Source: Roseovarius sp. MMSF_3281
GTDB taxonomy: Bacteria > Pseudomonadota > Alphaproteobacteria > Rhodobacterales > Rhodobacteraceae
NCBI RefSeq assembly: GCF_030733685.1
Contig: NZ_JASHIM010000005.1
Span: 62,001 to 126,000, forward strand
Length of the DNA: 64,000 nt
Direction: 5' to 3'
This document shows, piece by piece, positions 1 through 7,716 of this stretch (the stretch's first letter is position 1; each line of letters begins with the position of its first letter). Position numbers and translations under genes: made by a program. The notes beneath the pieces were generated by a model. That model had not been told where the DNA came from, made no database searches, and saw nothing but the letters and a program-made list of their open reading frames with translations.

Positions 1-206
1 GTGCTGGCGGGCCTGCGCGGCGAGGAGAGTATCGCCGCGCTTTGCCGACGCGAGGGTATCAGCGAGAGCCTGTATTACACCTGGTCGAAGGAATTTCTCG
101 AGGCGGGCAATGGGGATACCGCCTGCCAGGCGACATCGCCAGAGGTTAAGGAGCTGCGCTCGGAATCGGCCGCACTCAAGGAAGTCGTTGCCGACCTGAC
201 CTTGGG
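1..206 (+). pseudogene. IS3-family OrfA remnant (cut by window edge)
   Basis: This is the helix-turn-helix part of an IS3-family OrfA transposase. It contains the typical run from LAGLRGEESIAALCRREGI to EVKELRSESAALKEVVADL, then leaves the family at about base 206, where a different gene fragment begins. The start lies outside the window. It is the same OrfA subfamily as the broken copy at 55.6 kb. It has no OrfB partner here, so it cannot transpose alone. Confidence 0.75.
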
Positions 207-383
207 AAACTGGTCATCGTCGTGGACGAGATCGAAAAGGCTGGTGACGTCACATTAAACAAAGGCGTCCAATACAGTTTAACGGATGCTCTCCTCCTAC
301 TCCTTGAACGCAATACGGAATGGGAATGCCCGTACTATCAGGTACGCTTTGACATGTCCTGGGTCAGCTGGATTCTGATGAGC
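207..383 (+). pseudogene. AAA+ ATPase internal fragment
   Basis: About 59 codons of open frame read KLVIVVDEIEKAG, then SLTDALLLLLERNT and FDMSWVSWILMSN. The VIVVDEIEKAG stretch looks like a Walker B segment of a Lon-type or related AAA+ ATPase, and the later part resembles the following sensor-type strand. Walker A and all other parts are missing. The fragment is fused on the left to an IS3 OrfA remnant and on the right to an IS6 remnant. The family call rests on motif recognition only. Confidence 0.5.
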
Positions 384-1072
384 AACCGGCTCGCGCCACG
401 CATCCATGGCTGCGGTGCGGAACTCGCGAAATTCTGCGGATGTCATGTCGTGGCGGGGCAGGTGAAACAGGTTTGCAATCGGATCGTGAATGGAGACGAA
501 GCGCTGCATGTGCCGAGGCGACTTGAAGCGTTTCATAATGCGTTCACGCTTTCGGATAGGCTGGTAGGAGTTTCGCCTCGGTTGTTCAGACCCTTGTGCG
601 AGGGATATTCAACCCCCGGCATGATCGCACGCCTTGCCGCTGGGTATCAGCGAAGCTTGTCGGTAATCAAAACACGCGGCGGATGGCCTTGCCGGGTCAA
701 CAGCTTGCGCATCAGGCGGAGAGCAGCCCGCCGGTCGCGGCGGGCTTGGACCAGGACATCCAGCACGAACCCTTCCTGATCAACGGCCCGCCAAAGCCAA
801 TGCTTGCGTCCCCCGATCGAGACGACAACTTCTTCCAGATGCCACTTGTCGCCGAGCTTGCCAGCCGACCGGCGGCGGATTGTTTTTGCGAATTCCCTTC
901 CGAACTTTTCGGCCCAGGCCCGCACTATCTGATGCGATACGATGATGCCTCGCTCGGCAAGAAGATCCTCAACCATCCGAAGGCTCGGCGGAAACCGATA
1001 ATACAGCCAGACAGCGTAAGCAATCACGTCAGGCGGGAAACGGTGGCGGTGATAGGGACGGGCGTTGGTCAT
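384..1072 (-). pseudogene. IS6-family transposase, frameshifted
   Basis: Read leftward, residues 1 to about 140 form an intact N-terminus (RFPPDVIAYAVWLYYRFPPS, then a DDE-type core ending VLITDKL). The frame then breaks near 647. The rest continues in other frames as a SHKGLNNRGE segment and a C-terminus containing MKRFKSPRHMQRFVSIHDPI. A plausible terminal repeat (GGTCTGTTCTGCAC read leftward) ends at 1130, two bases from the IclR stop codon. The left end abuts the AAA+ fragment and no matching repeat is visible there. It is inactive as it stands unless the frameshift is a sequencing error. Confidence 0.8.
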
Positions 1073-1131
1073 GCCGCCATGTCGTATTTTACGCCGCCAA
1101 CCGCATTAACTTTACGGTGCAGAACAGACCC

Positions 1132-1824
1132 CTACAGGGCCGGCTGTGTCAGAAAACCGGCTTTTCCGACCTCCTCCTTGATTACCGGCAGGAAGGACAA
1201 GAGGTTCTCGTTTGCAAGGTCCGCGCCCATGCCAGTGATCGTCAGCGCCCCCAGGAATTCACCGTCGCTTTCGAACATGGCGACCGCGATCGAGGCAAAG
1301 TGTCGGTTCCGTTCCCCGCGAGAAATGTAATAGCCCCGCGCCCGTGTCTGGTCATATATTTCGCCCTCGGTCCCGTTGAACGCCAGCAGAAGCTGCGCCG
1401 CAGCGCCGCCCTCGGCCAAGGAGACGGAGCCGCCCGTTTCGATGAAGTAGCGGAAATCCTGGTAGGCATGGTCCCGGGCCAGGCATGTGCGCTCCTCGCC
1501 CGAACGAACGAAGAAGGCCGTCGTCTGCGCGACGCGTTCCGAGATCCGGCTGATCGGTCCTTCGATTCGGGTGATCGTGTTCGAGGTCGCGCGAAAGATC
1601 GATGCGAGTCGCAGATTGCTCGGGCCGGGCGAATAGCTGCCGTCCGAGTTCCGCGACAGGTACCCCCACGAGACGAGCACCTTCAGAAGCCGCGATGCCG
1701 TTGCCTTGTCGAGGCCGGAGAGTGCGGAAAACTCCTTTAGTTGCAGGCGCTTGCGTTCCATCGAGAACAGCGACAGCAGAAGGAGCGCGCGGTCGAGAAC
1801 GCCGCTGGGTGGGGTTGAAGTCAT
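1132..1824 (-). CDS. IclR-family transcriptional regulator
   Basis: This 230-residue protein has an N-terminal winged helix (DRALLLLSLF, then FSALSGLDKATASRLLKVL at about residues 28-46) and an IclR-type effector domain after residue 75. It diverges from cassette 1 with a 116-bp gap that holds an imperfect palindrome, so it is the probable regulator of the lyase/TTT operon. At 230 residues it is slightly short for the family (about 250). Its stop codon is two bases from an IS6 terminal repeat, so the extreme C-terminus may have been trimmed by IS insertion. Regulation of cassette 1 is inferred from position. Confidence 0.88.
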   Translation of the reverse strand: MTSTPPSGVLDRALLLLSLFSMERKRLQLKEFSALSGLDKATASRLLKVLVSWGYLSRNSDGSYSPGPSNLRLASIFRATSNTITRIEGPISRISERVAQTTAFFVRSGEERTCLARDHAYQDFRYFIETGGSVSLAEGGAAAQLLLAFNGTEGEIYDQTRARGYYISRGERNRHFASIAVAMFESDGEFLGALTITGMGADLANENLLSFLPVIKEEVGKAGFLTQPAL

Positions 1825-1876
1825 CGCGAAAAGTCCTCCTCGTTGAATCGATGGCGTTGACAGGATGGCGTAACAG

Positions 1877-1914
1877 TGTTTTATTCATTGATACACATTT
1901 TATTGAATGAAACA
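1877..1914. promoter_or_regulatory. Candidate IclR operator (imperfect palindrome)
   Basis: In the short divergent gap between the iclR-type gene and cassette 1, TGTTTTATTCATT faces ATTGAATGAAACA across 12 bases. The arms match at 11 of 13 positions. The AT-rich palindrome lies 27 bases upstream of the first cassette start codon, where an IclR-family dimer could control both directions. No footprint or consensus comparison was possible. Confidence 0.45.
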
Positions 1915-1940
1915 AGGCTGAATTGAGAGGGCAGCACGAA

Positions 1941-2273
1941 ATGGCACAGGAATACTACGGCGCGGACGACGCGAAGCACCGGATGGAGATGAAGAAACTC
2001 GCGCCGAAAGACTTCGACGCCTGGATGACGCTCAACGCGATCCCGGGTCAGGACAACGGCGAGATTCCCGTGAACGTGCGTGAGATGATCGCCGTCGCGG
2101 TCGCTCATGCCACCGGGTGCCCCTATTGCATCGAAAGTCACGTCACCAAGGCCAAGGCCGCGGGCGTGACCAAGGCACAGGTCGCCGAGGCGGTCCTGAT
2201 CTCTGCCGCGATGAAGGCAGGAGCTGCAGCCGCGCATGGCGGCCTGGCAATGAAATTCTACGGTGAGGAATAA
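1941..2273 (+). CDS. AhpD-like / carboxymuconolactone decarboxylase-family protein
   Basis: This 110-residue protein opens cassette 1. The ATG at 1941 is chosen over an upstream TTG because GAGAGG sits at a suitable distance. The core reads ATGCPYCIESHVTKAKAAG: a CxxC pair followed by ES-H, which is the redox signature of AhpD-like members. It differs from the true PcaC decarboxylases of protocatechuate breakdown. It probably acts as a thiol-dependent peroxidase partner or disulfide handler rather than a decarboxylase. It lies 42 bases upstream of the lyase gene and is presumably co-transcribed. The exact substrate is unknown. Confidence 0.85.
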   Translation: MAQEYYGADDAKHRMEMKKLAPKDFDAWMTLNAIPGQDNGEIPVNVREMIAVAVAHATGCPYCIESHVTKAKAAGVTKAQVAEAVLISAAMKAGAAAAHGGLAMKFYGEE

Positions 2274-2315
2274 CGGCTGGCCGCTGTCTCAGCTGCCGTC
2301 GCGGGAGGAAGCTAC

Positions 2316-3683
2316 ATGAACGTATCCGTCTTTGACATGACGACGATGCAACACCTCTGGTCCACACCGGAGATGCGGGCCGTGTTCTCGGAAGAGAACC
2401 GGCTTCAGAAATGGCTGGATTTCGAGGCCGCCCTGGCGGCGACGCAGGCCGAACTGGGGATTATCCCGCAGGACGCCGCCGACGAGATCGTCGCGGCCTG
2501 CAAGATCGAGACCATCGATCTGGATGCGGTGGCCGAGGAAACCCGCCGGATCAAACACACGCTGGTGCCGCTGCTCAAGCAGGTGCACAAGGGCATGAGT
2601 GCCGAGGCCGCCGAAAACATCCACTACGGCGCGACCACGCAGGACGTGGTCGACACCGGTCTGATCCTGCAGCTCAAGGAAGCGCATCAGCTGGTGATGC
2701 GCGACCTTGGCCTGATCGGGCGCGAGCTGCTGCGGCTGGCAGCGGAGCACCGCGACACGGTGATGGTCGGGCGTACCCACTCGGTCCAGGCGCTGCCGAT
2801 CACCTTTGGCCACAAGTGCGCCATCTGGCTCGACGAGTTGTCGCGCCACGCCGAGCGGCTGAAGCAGGCCGAACCGCGCCTGTTCGTGGTCATGGTCGTG
2901 GGCGCCGTCGGCAGCCAGGCCAGCTATGGCCCGCAGATGGCCAAGATCGAGGCCGGCGTTGCCGAGAAGCTCGGCTTGGGCGCGACCGACATCTCCTGGG
3001 CACCGGCGCGCGACCGTATCGCGGAATATTGCGGCCTGATGGCCATGGTCGCCGCCACCCTGTCGAAGATCGGCAATGAGCTGACCAACATGCAGCGCAA
3101 CGAGTTCGCCGAGATCGAGGAAGGCTTCACCACCGGCAAGCTCGGCTCCTCGACGATGCCGCACAAGCGAAACCCCACCTCGGCCGAGAACGTGGCCATG
3201 CTGGGCCGGTCGGTGCGCTACTCCGCCACCATGATGCTGGAAGCGATGGTCGCCGAGCACGAGCGCGACGGCGTGGCGTGGAAATCCGAATGGAAGGCCG
3301 TGCCCGAGACGATGCTTGTCTCCGGTGCGATCCTGTTCCAGGCTGGCGCGCTGCTCAAGGGACTGCGCGTCGATGACGGGAACATGCGGAAGAACGTCGA
3401 CATGATGCAGGGTTACCTGCTGTCGGAGAAGGTCATGCTGGAACTCGGCCAGAGGGTGGGCAAGAACACCGCGCACGAATGGCTGTACGAAGCCTCAATG
3501 GCTGGTATCGAACAGGGCAAGAGCTTTGCCGATGCCCTGCGGTCGCATGCGCATATCGCCGACACGTTCAGCGACGAACAGGTGGCCGAGCTGACCACCC
3601 CGGACGCCTATCTCGGTGCCATCGGAGACAGCGTGGACCGCGTGGTTGCGCGGGAGAAGGGAGCCGACTGGCTGGCTGAATGA
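2316..3683 (+). CDS. Fumarase/aspartase-superfamily lyase (CMLE/adenylosuccinate lyase-like)
   Basis: This 455-residue lyase starts at an ATG preceded by GGAGG. It has the superfamily signature GSSTMPHKRNP at about residues 277-287 (mobile catalytic loop with the serine base), a TTQDVVDTG segment near residue 108, and GRTHSVQALPITFG near residue 151. HERDGVAWKSEW is closer to 3-carboxymuconate cycloisomerase-like members than to PurB. The family releases fumarate (or cyclises) from succinyl-type substrates by anti elimination. Its partners are a TTT importer, an MmgE/PrpD protein and a sulfurtransferase, so C-N or C-S cleavage of a succinylated compound is likelier than purine synthesis. It is a paralogue of the enzyme at 13.2-14.6 kb. 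The substrate is not determined. Confidence 0.88.
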   Translation: MNVSVFDMTTMQHLWSTPEMRAVFSEENRLQKWLDFEAALAATQAELGIIPQDAADEIVAACKIETIDLDAVAEETRRIKHTLVPLLKQVHKGMSAEAAENIHYGATTQDVVDTGLILQLKEAHQLVMRDLGLIGRELLRLAAEHRDTVMVGRTHSVQALPITFGHKCAIWLDELSRHAERLKQAEPRLFVVMVVGAVGSQASYGPQMAKIEAGVAEKLGLGATDISWAPARDRIAEYCGLMAMVAATLSKIGNELTNMQRNEFAEIEEGFTTGKLGSSTMPHKRNPTSAENVAMLGRSVRYSATMMLEAMVAEHERDGVAWKSEWKAVPETMLVSGAILFQAGALLKGLRVDDGNMRKNVDMMQGYLLSEKVMLELGQRVGKNTAHEWLYEASMAGIEQGKSFADALRSHAHIADTFSDEQVAELTTPDAYLGAIGDSVDRVVAREKGADWLAE

Positions 3684-3787
3684 AATACCCCCTTTCTTGG
3701 CGCGTGGAGGTGTGCCGGGGAAGGGGCCAGTGGCTCATCGGGGCGGCCAGTGACAGCCCCGAAAACACTTTTAAGGGAGGAAACTCG

Positions 3788-4747
3788 ATGACTATCTTTA
3801 CCCGGCGCGCCGTTGCCGCATTCATGGCAGTTGCCGTCGCCACGCCCGCACTGGCCTTTCCGGACAAGCCGATCGAACTGGTCGTGCCCTTCAGCCCAGG
3901 GGGTGGGTCGGACGTCTCGGCACGCGTGTTTGCCCAATGCCTTGAAAACCAGCTTTCGGAAAAGGTTCTGATCAAGAACATCACCGGCGCACGCGGCAAG
4001 ATCGCCGAGGTCGAAGTGCGTGACGCCCGGCCCGACGGGTACAAGCTGCTTTGGGCGCACCAGGGCATGGACATGGGCCTGGCCACCGGTCGGTCCGATT
4101 ACAACTACACCGCTTTTGCCCCCATCGCGTCCACCGTCGCAATGAACTACGGCATCTTCGCCGGCGCGCAGACCGGCATCGACAGCGTCGAGGCGCTGAA
4201 GACCAAGGTCCTGGAGGAGCCTGCCTCCTACACGATCGGCACGGCGTTGAACGGCTTCTCGCATTTCGCTGCGCTCGACTTCCTCGAGCAGGCGGGTGTC
4301 AGCGTCGATGACGTGCGCACTATCCCGATGTCGGGCGACAAAACCCGCATCGTGGCCGCGATCCAGGGCAACCTGACGCTGGTGCCGACCGCCGTGGGCG
4401 CGGCCGCGCCCTACGTGGATTCCGGTGATCTCAGCGCCGTCGCCGTCCTGTCTGACGAACGCGATCCGCGCCTGGACGAGGCGATGACATCGGCGGAGCA
4501 GGGTGCGCCCAGCAATTTCGCCATGTACTTTACCACCTATGCCCCCAAGGACACCGACCCGGAGGTCATTTCCGCCCTTGCGGACGCATGGATGGCTGCT
4601 GCCGAGGATCCGGCCTGCCAGGAGCGTCTGGTAGAGCAGTCCATGACTGTCGTTCCGGCTGCGGGCGCCGAGCTAGACGCCGTCCTGGCCGACCGCTACG
4701 CGCGGATCGAGGAACTGGCGACCAAGTTCAACCTCACCGCCGAGTGA
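3788..4747 (+). CDS. tctC: TTT-family periplasmic solute-binding protein (TctC type)
   Basis: This 319-residue protein has a clear signal peptide (FTRRAVAAFMAVAVATPALA). The mature part begins FPDKPIELVVPFSPGGGSDV, the hallmark opening of the Bug/TctC family. AGGGAGG precedes the ATG at 3788, so that start is preferred over upstream in-frame codons. It should bind a carboxylated ligand in the periplasm and deliver it to the TctB-TctA membrane pair encoded next. A GC-rich hairpin-prone stretch follows before tctB, a layout that often raises binding-protein dosage. The ligand cannot be read from sequence. Confidence 0.9.
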   Translation: MTIFTRRAVAAFMAVAVATPALAFPDKPIELVVPFSPGGGSDVSARVFAQCLENQLSEKVLIKNITGARGKIAEVEVRDARPDGYKLLWAHQGMDMGLATGRSDYNYTAFAPIASTVAMNYGIFAGAQTGIDSVEALKTKVLEEPASYTIGTALNGFSHFAALDFLEQAGVSVDDVRTIPMSGDKTRIVAAIQGNLTLVPTAVGAAAPYVDSGDLSAVAVLSDERDPRLDEAMTSAEQGAPSNFAMYFTTYAPKDTDPEVISALADAWMAAAEDPACQERLVEQSMTVVPAAGAELDAVLADRYARIEELATKFNLTAE

Positions 4748-4862
4748 GCCTCCGACAGGCCGTGCTACACTGTCCGTCCGCTTCGCGGGCGGGCAGCCCG
4801 CAGCATCATTCCCCTCTCCCGGCCCCGGGGCGAACCCAGGCCGTCATCCCGGAGGACCCGCA

Positions 4863-5324
4863 ATGCGAACCACCGATCTCCTCTTCTCCGCGCTCTACCT
4901 TGGCGTCCTGCTGATCGCCTTCGGCCAGATGGCCGGCCTCAACGAAAACAGCGGCGCCGTCTATACCTCGGCCAAGCTCTACCCGACGCTGGTGCTGGGC
5001 ATCGGCCTGCTGGTGGGCGTGATCGAGACCACCCGAACCTTGCTGACCAAGCTGCCCGCCGACGCGCCCACATTCAGCGTGGTCTGGCAACACGCCTTCG
5101 GCCCGCGCCGGATGCTGCTGCTGGGGCTCTTCGTCGTTTATCTTCTCGCGATCAAGCCAGTGGGCTTTCTCGTGGCCACTTTCGTCTTCTGCTTCGCGAC
5201 GACCGCCGCCCTGGCGCCGGTCCGCGGGCCCAGGCTGTTTCTCATCGCAGGTGTGGTCGCGCTGTCGACCCTGGCGGTGATCTACCTGCTGCTCGTCGTC
5301 TATCTCGAAGCCTTCCTTCCCTGA
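4863..5324 (+). CDS. tctB: TTT small membrane subunit (TctB type)
   Basis: This 153-residue protein has about four hydrophobic segments (near residues 7-25, 38-55, 80-98 and 100-150) and no other domain, which fits TctB in size and pattern. It lies between tctC and tctA and is separated from tctA by 10 bases. It forms the small integral-membrane part of the importer. Sequence conservation in this family is low, so the call depends partly on gene order. Confidence 0.88.
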   Translation: MRTTDLLFSALYLGVLLIAFGQMAGLNENSGAVYTSAKLYPTLVLGIGLLVGVIETTRTLLTKLPADAPTFSVVWQHAFGPRRMLLLGLFVVYLLAIKPVGFLVATFVFCFATTAALAPVRGPRLFLIAGVVALSTLAVIYLLLVVYLEAFLP

Positions 5325-5334
5325 GGACCGACCG

Positions 5335-6843
5335 ATGTATGATCAGATTCTCGTGGGGATTTCCCACGTCTTCCAACCCTGGACATTGCTCGCCGTTATG
5401 TGCGGCGTGGCCGGGGGCCTCGTGATCGGGTCGATCCCGGGCCTGACCTCCACCATGGCCATCGCGCTGCTGGTTCCGCTTACCTATGCGATGGAGATTG
5501 AATTCGCGCTGCCGCTCCTGATGGGGGTCTATTGCGGCGCGATCTCCGGCGGCCTTGTCGGGGCGGTCCTGCTGAACATTCCCGGCACGCCCGCCTCGGC
5601 CGGCACATGCCTGGACGGCTACCCGATGGCGGCGAAGGGGCAGGCGACCCGTGCGCTTGGCCTCGCGGTCTATTCCTCGATGATCGGCGGCACGATCTCG
5701 GGCCTTGCGCTGGTTCTGATCGCGCCGCTGCTGGCCAAGGTCGCCATGTCCTTCGGGCCCTGGGAATATTTCGCGCTGGTAGTCTTCACCTTCACCTGCA
5801 TCTCGGCGATGTCGGCAAAGGGCCGCGCAGTCAAGGCGTTCATGGCGGCCTTCATCGGCCTGGCCCTAGCGCTGGTCGGCCTGGACGAGGCCTCGGGCCA
5901 GACGCGCCTGACCTTCGGCTTCACCTCCTTCCAGGCCGGGTTCTACGAACTGCCCGCGCTAATCGGCCTCTACGCGATCCCGCAGCTTCTGGCGGATACC
6001 GACGACATTGGCCGAAAGGGTAAGGTGCTGAAGATCCAGTATGACCTGCGCATCTTCATGTCGACCTTCCGCGAAGTCGTGTCGCGCTGGTGGGATCTGG
6101 TGCGGTCGTCCCTCATCGGCATCGTCATCGGTATCCTGCCGGGGGTGGGCCCGGGCCTGTCGAACATCGTGGCCTACAGCCAGGCTAAGCACGCAAGCCG
6201 CACGCCGGAGAAATTCGGCAAGGGCGAACTGGCGGAAAGCGTCATGTCCCCGGAGGCGGCGAACAACGCCTCAATGGGCGGCGCGCTGATCCCGATGCTG
6301 ACGCTGGGCATTCCCGGAGATGCCTCAACGCTGATGATGCTGGGTGCCTTTATGCTGCATGGCATCGATCCCGGCCCGCTGCTGTTCCGCGATCACGGCG
6401 ACATCGTCTGGATCGTCTTCATCGCCTTCTTCGTGGCCTTCGCCTTCTGCGCGATCCTGTACCACTTCTTCATCCCGCTGACGGTCAAGGCGATCTCGGT
6501 CCCGCGTCAATACGTGATCCCGGTCCTGCTGATCCTCTGCACGGTGGGCTGTTACGCGCTGAACAACCGGATGTTCGACGTCTACTGCTTCCTCGGTTTC
6601 GGACTGCTGGGCTACCTGCTGCATATCGCCAAGGTGCCGGTGTTGCCGGTGATCCTCGGCCTGATCCTCGGTCCGATGGCCGAGGAACAGCTGAGCCTCG
6701 CGCTGGCGTTCGGCCAGGGGTCGCTGGCGCCGTTCTTCCTGCGCCCGATCTCCGGCGCGATCCTTATGGTGGCGCTCTTGTCGCTGGTGTTGCCTCCGAT
6801 CCTCGGACGCCTGCGCAGCAAGGCCGACATCGAACCCGCCTGA
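5335..6843 (+). CDS. tctA: TTT large membrane subunit (TctA type)
   Basis: This 502-residue, very hydrophobic protein has 10-12 predicted helices. It carries the TctA motifs GLVIGSIPGLTSTMAIALLV near the N-terminus and NIPGTPASAGTCLDGYPMA near residue 82. A related glycine-rich repeat in the second half (IPMLTLGIPGDASTLMMLG) reflects the inverted-repeat fold. It is the cation-coupled permease of the importer and completes the C-B-A set. The sulfurtransferase gene follows within 21 bases. Confidence 0.93.
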   Translation: MYDQILVGISHVFQPWTLLAVMCGVAGGLVIGSIPGLTSTMAIALLVPLTYAMEIEFALPLLMGVYCGAISGGLVGAVLLNIPGTPASAGTCLDGYPMAAKGQATRALGLAVYSSMIGGTISGLALVLIAPLLAKVAMSFGPWEYFALVVFTFTCISAMSAKGRAVKAFMAAFIGLALALVGLDEASGQTRLTFGFTSFQAGFYELPALIGLYAIPQLLADTDDIGRKGKVLKIQYDLRIFMSTFREVVSRWWDLVRSSLIGIVIGILPGVGPGLSNIVAYSQAKHASRTPEKFGKGELAESVMSPEAANNASMGGALIPMLTLGIPGDASTLMMLGAFMLHGIDPGPLLFRDHGDIVWIVFIAFFVAFAFCAILYHFFIPLTVKAISVPRQYVIPVLLILCTVGCYALNNRMFDVYCFLGFGLLGYLLHIAKVPVLPVILGLILGPMAEEQLSLALAFGQGSLAPFFLRPISGAILMVALLSLVLPPILGRLRSKADIEPA

Positions 6844-6864
6844 CCTGACGTGAAAGGACAAGAC

Positions 6865-7716
6865 ATGGATAGCCTGATTCAACCCGCTGAGCTCTCGGCC
6901 CTGCTGAACGACCCGGAAACCGTCGTGCTTGATGCCAGCTGGTTCATGCCCGACACTCCACGCGACCCCGATGCCGAGTTTGTCGAGGCCCATATCCCGG
7001 GCGCCCGCCGCTTCGACTTCGACGGGGCGGTCAAGGACCACGGCAGCAGCCTGCCTCACATGTTGCCCCCCGCCGCAGAGTTCGAGGCCGCCGCGCGCGC
7101 CCTGGGCATATCGGGCGACAGCCGCGTGGTGATCTACGACACCGCCGGAATCTTCGCCGCACCCCGCGCATGGTGGATGTTCAAGGCGATGGGCCACGCC
7201 GAGGTGGCCGTGCTGGACGGCGGCCTGCCCGCCTGGCAGGCGGCGGGCCTGCCGGTTGAGAGCGGCGCCGAGACCTCGGCACAGCCCGGCACCTTCACGG
7301 CCAGCCCCGATCCGGCACGGCTGCGCTCTTCGGCGCAGGTGCTGGAGCTGCTACAGGAGGGTTCTGCCACCGTGGTCGATGCCCGCGGTACGCCCCGGTT
7401 CGAAGGCTCGGTGCCGGAACCGCGCGAAGGGCTGCGTTCCGGCCACATGCCGGGCGCGCGAAACCTGCCCTTTGACATGCTTCTGGCCGATGGCCGCTAC
7501 AAGTCGGCTGACGACATCCGCGCCGCCTGGGAAGAGGCTGCTGCCGTGACGGGAAAACCGCTGGTCACTACCTGCGGTTCAGGTGTGACGGCGGCGGTGC
7601 TGGCGCTTGGCGCCGAAGTTGCGGGTCTCGGTCCGGTGGCGGTCTATGACGGCTCGTGGACGGAATGGGGGCAGGAGAGCCGCCCGGACCTGCCGGTCGT
7701 GACGGGTGCCGCATGA
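6865..7716 (+). CDS. sseA: 3-mercaptopyruvate sulfurtransferase (two-domain rhodanese)
   Basis: This 283-residue tandem rhodanese starts at 6865, where AAAGGA precedes the ATG. The C-terminal active loop is CGSGVTA with the catalytic cysteine at residue 237. That loop marks 3-mercaptopyruvate sulfurtransferases such as E. coli SseA, as opposed to thiosulfate sulfurtransferases (CRxG loops). The N-terminal domain lacks a catalytic cysteine (VVIYDTAGIF), as expected. It transfers sulfur from 3-mercaptopyruvate to a thiol or cyanide and leaves pyruvate. Its stop overlaps the next start by four bases, so it is an integral part of the lyase operon. This suggests the pathway yields mercaptopyruvate or a similar thiol acid. 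Confidence 0.9.
   Translation: MDSLIQPAELSALLNDPETVVLDASWFMPDTPRDPDAEFVEAHIPGARRFDFDGAVKDHGSSLPHMLPPAAEFEAAARALGISGDSRVVIYDTAGIFAAPRAWWMFKAMGHAEVAVLDGGLPAWQAAGLPVESGAETSAQPGTFTASPDPARLRSSAQVLELLQEGSATVVDARGTPRFEGSVPEPREGLRSGHMPGARNLPFDMLLADGRYKSADDIRAAWEEAAAVTGKPLVTTCGSGVTAAVLALGAEVAGLGPVAVYDGSWTEWGQESRPDLPVVTGAA

Noticed and set aside
1117..1740. 207-codon plus-strand frame opposite the IclR gene
   Set aside because: The minus-strand frame has the IclR HTH and effector domain; the plus frame has none and begins inside an IS6 end.
2289..3476. 395-codon open frame on the minus strand inside the cassette 1 lyase gene
   Set aside because: It is antisense to a lyase with full family motifs, has no ribosome site and encodes a low-complexity His/Arg/Leu-rich product typical of high-GC shadow frames.
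1941..3683. Protocatechuate (pcaC-pcaB) pathway for the first two genes of cassette 1
   Set aside because: The small protein has the CxxC-type AhpD redox motif rather than PcaC features, no ring-cleavage dioxygenase is present, and the lyase sits in an importer/sulfur operon.
2316..3683. Adenylosuccinate lyase (purB) for purine synthesis
   Set aside because: HERDGVAWKSEW and the operon context differ from housekeeping PurB, and two paralogues occur in catabolic operons.
6325..7197. 290-codon minus-strand frame opposite tctA and the sulfurtransferase
   Set aside because: Its composition (Arg/Gln/His rich) and position opposite two well-supported genes mark it as a shadow frame.
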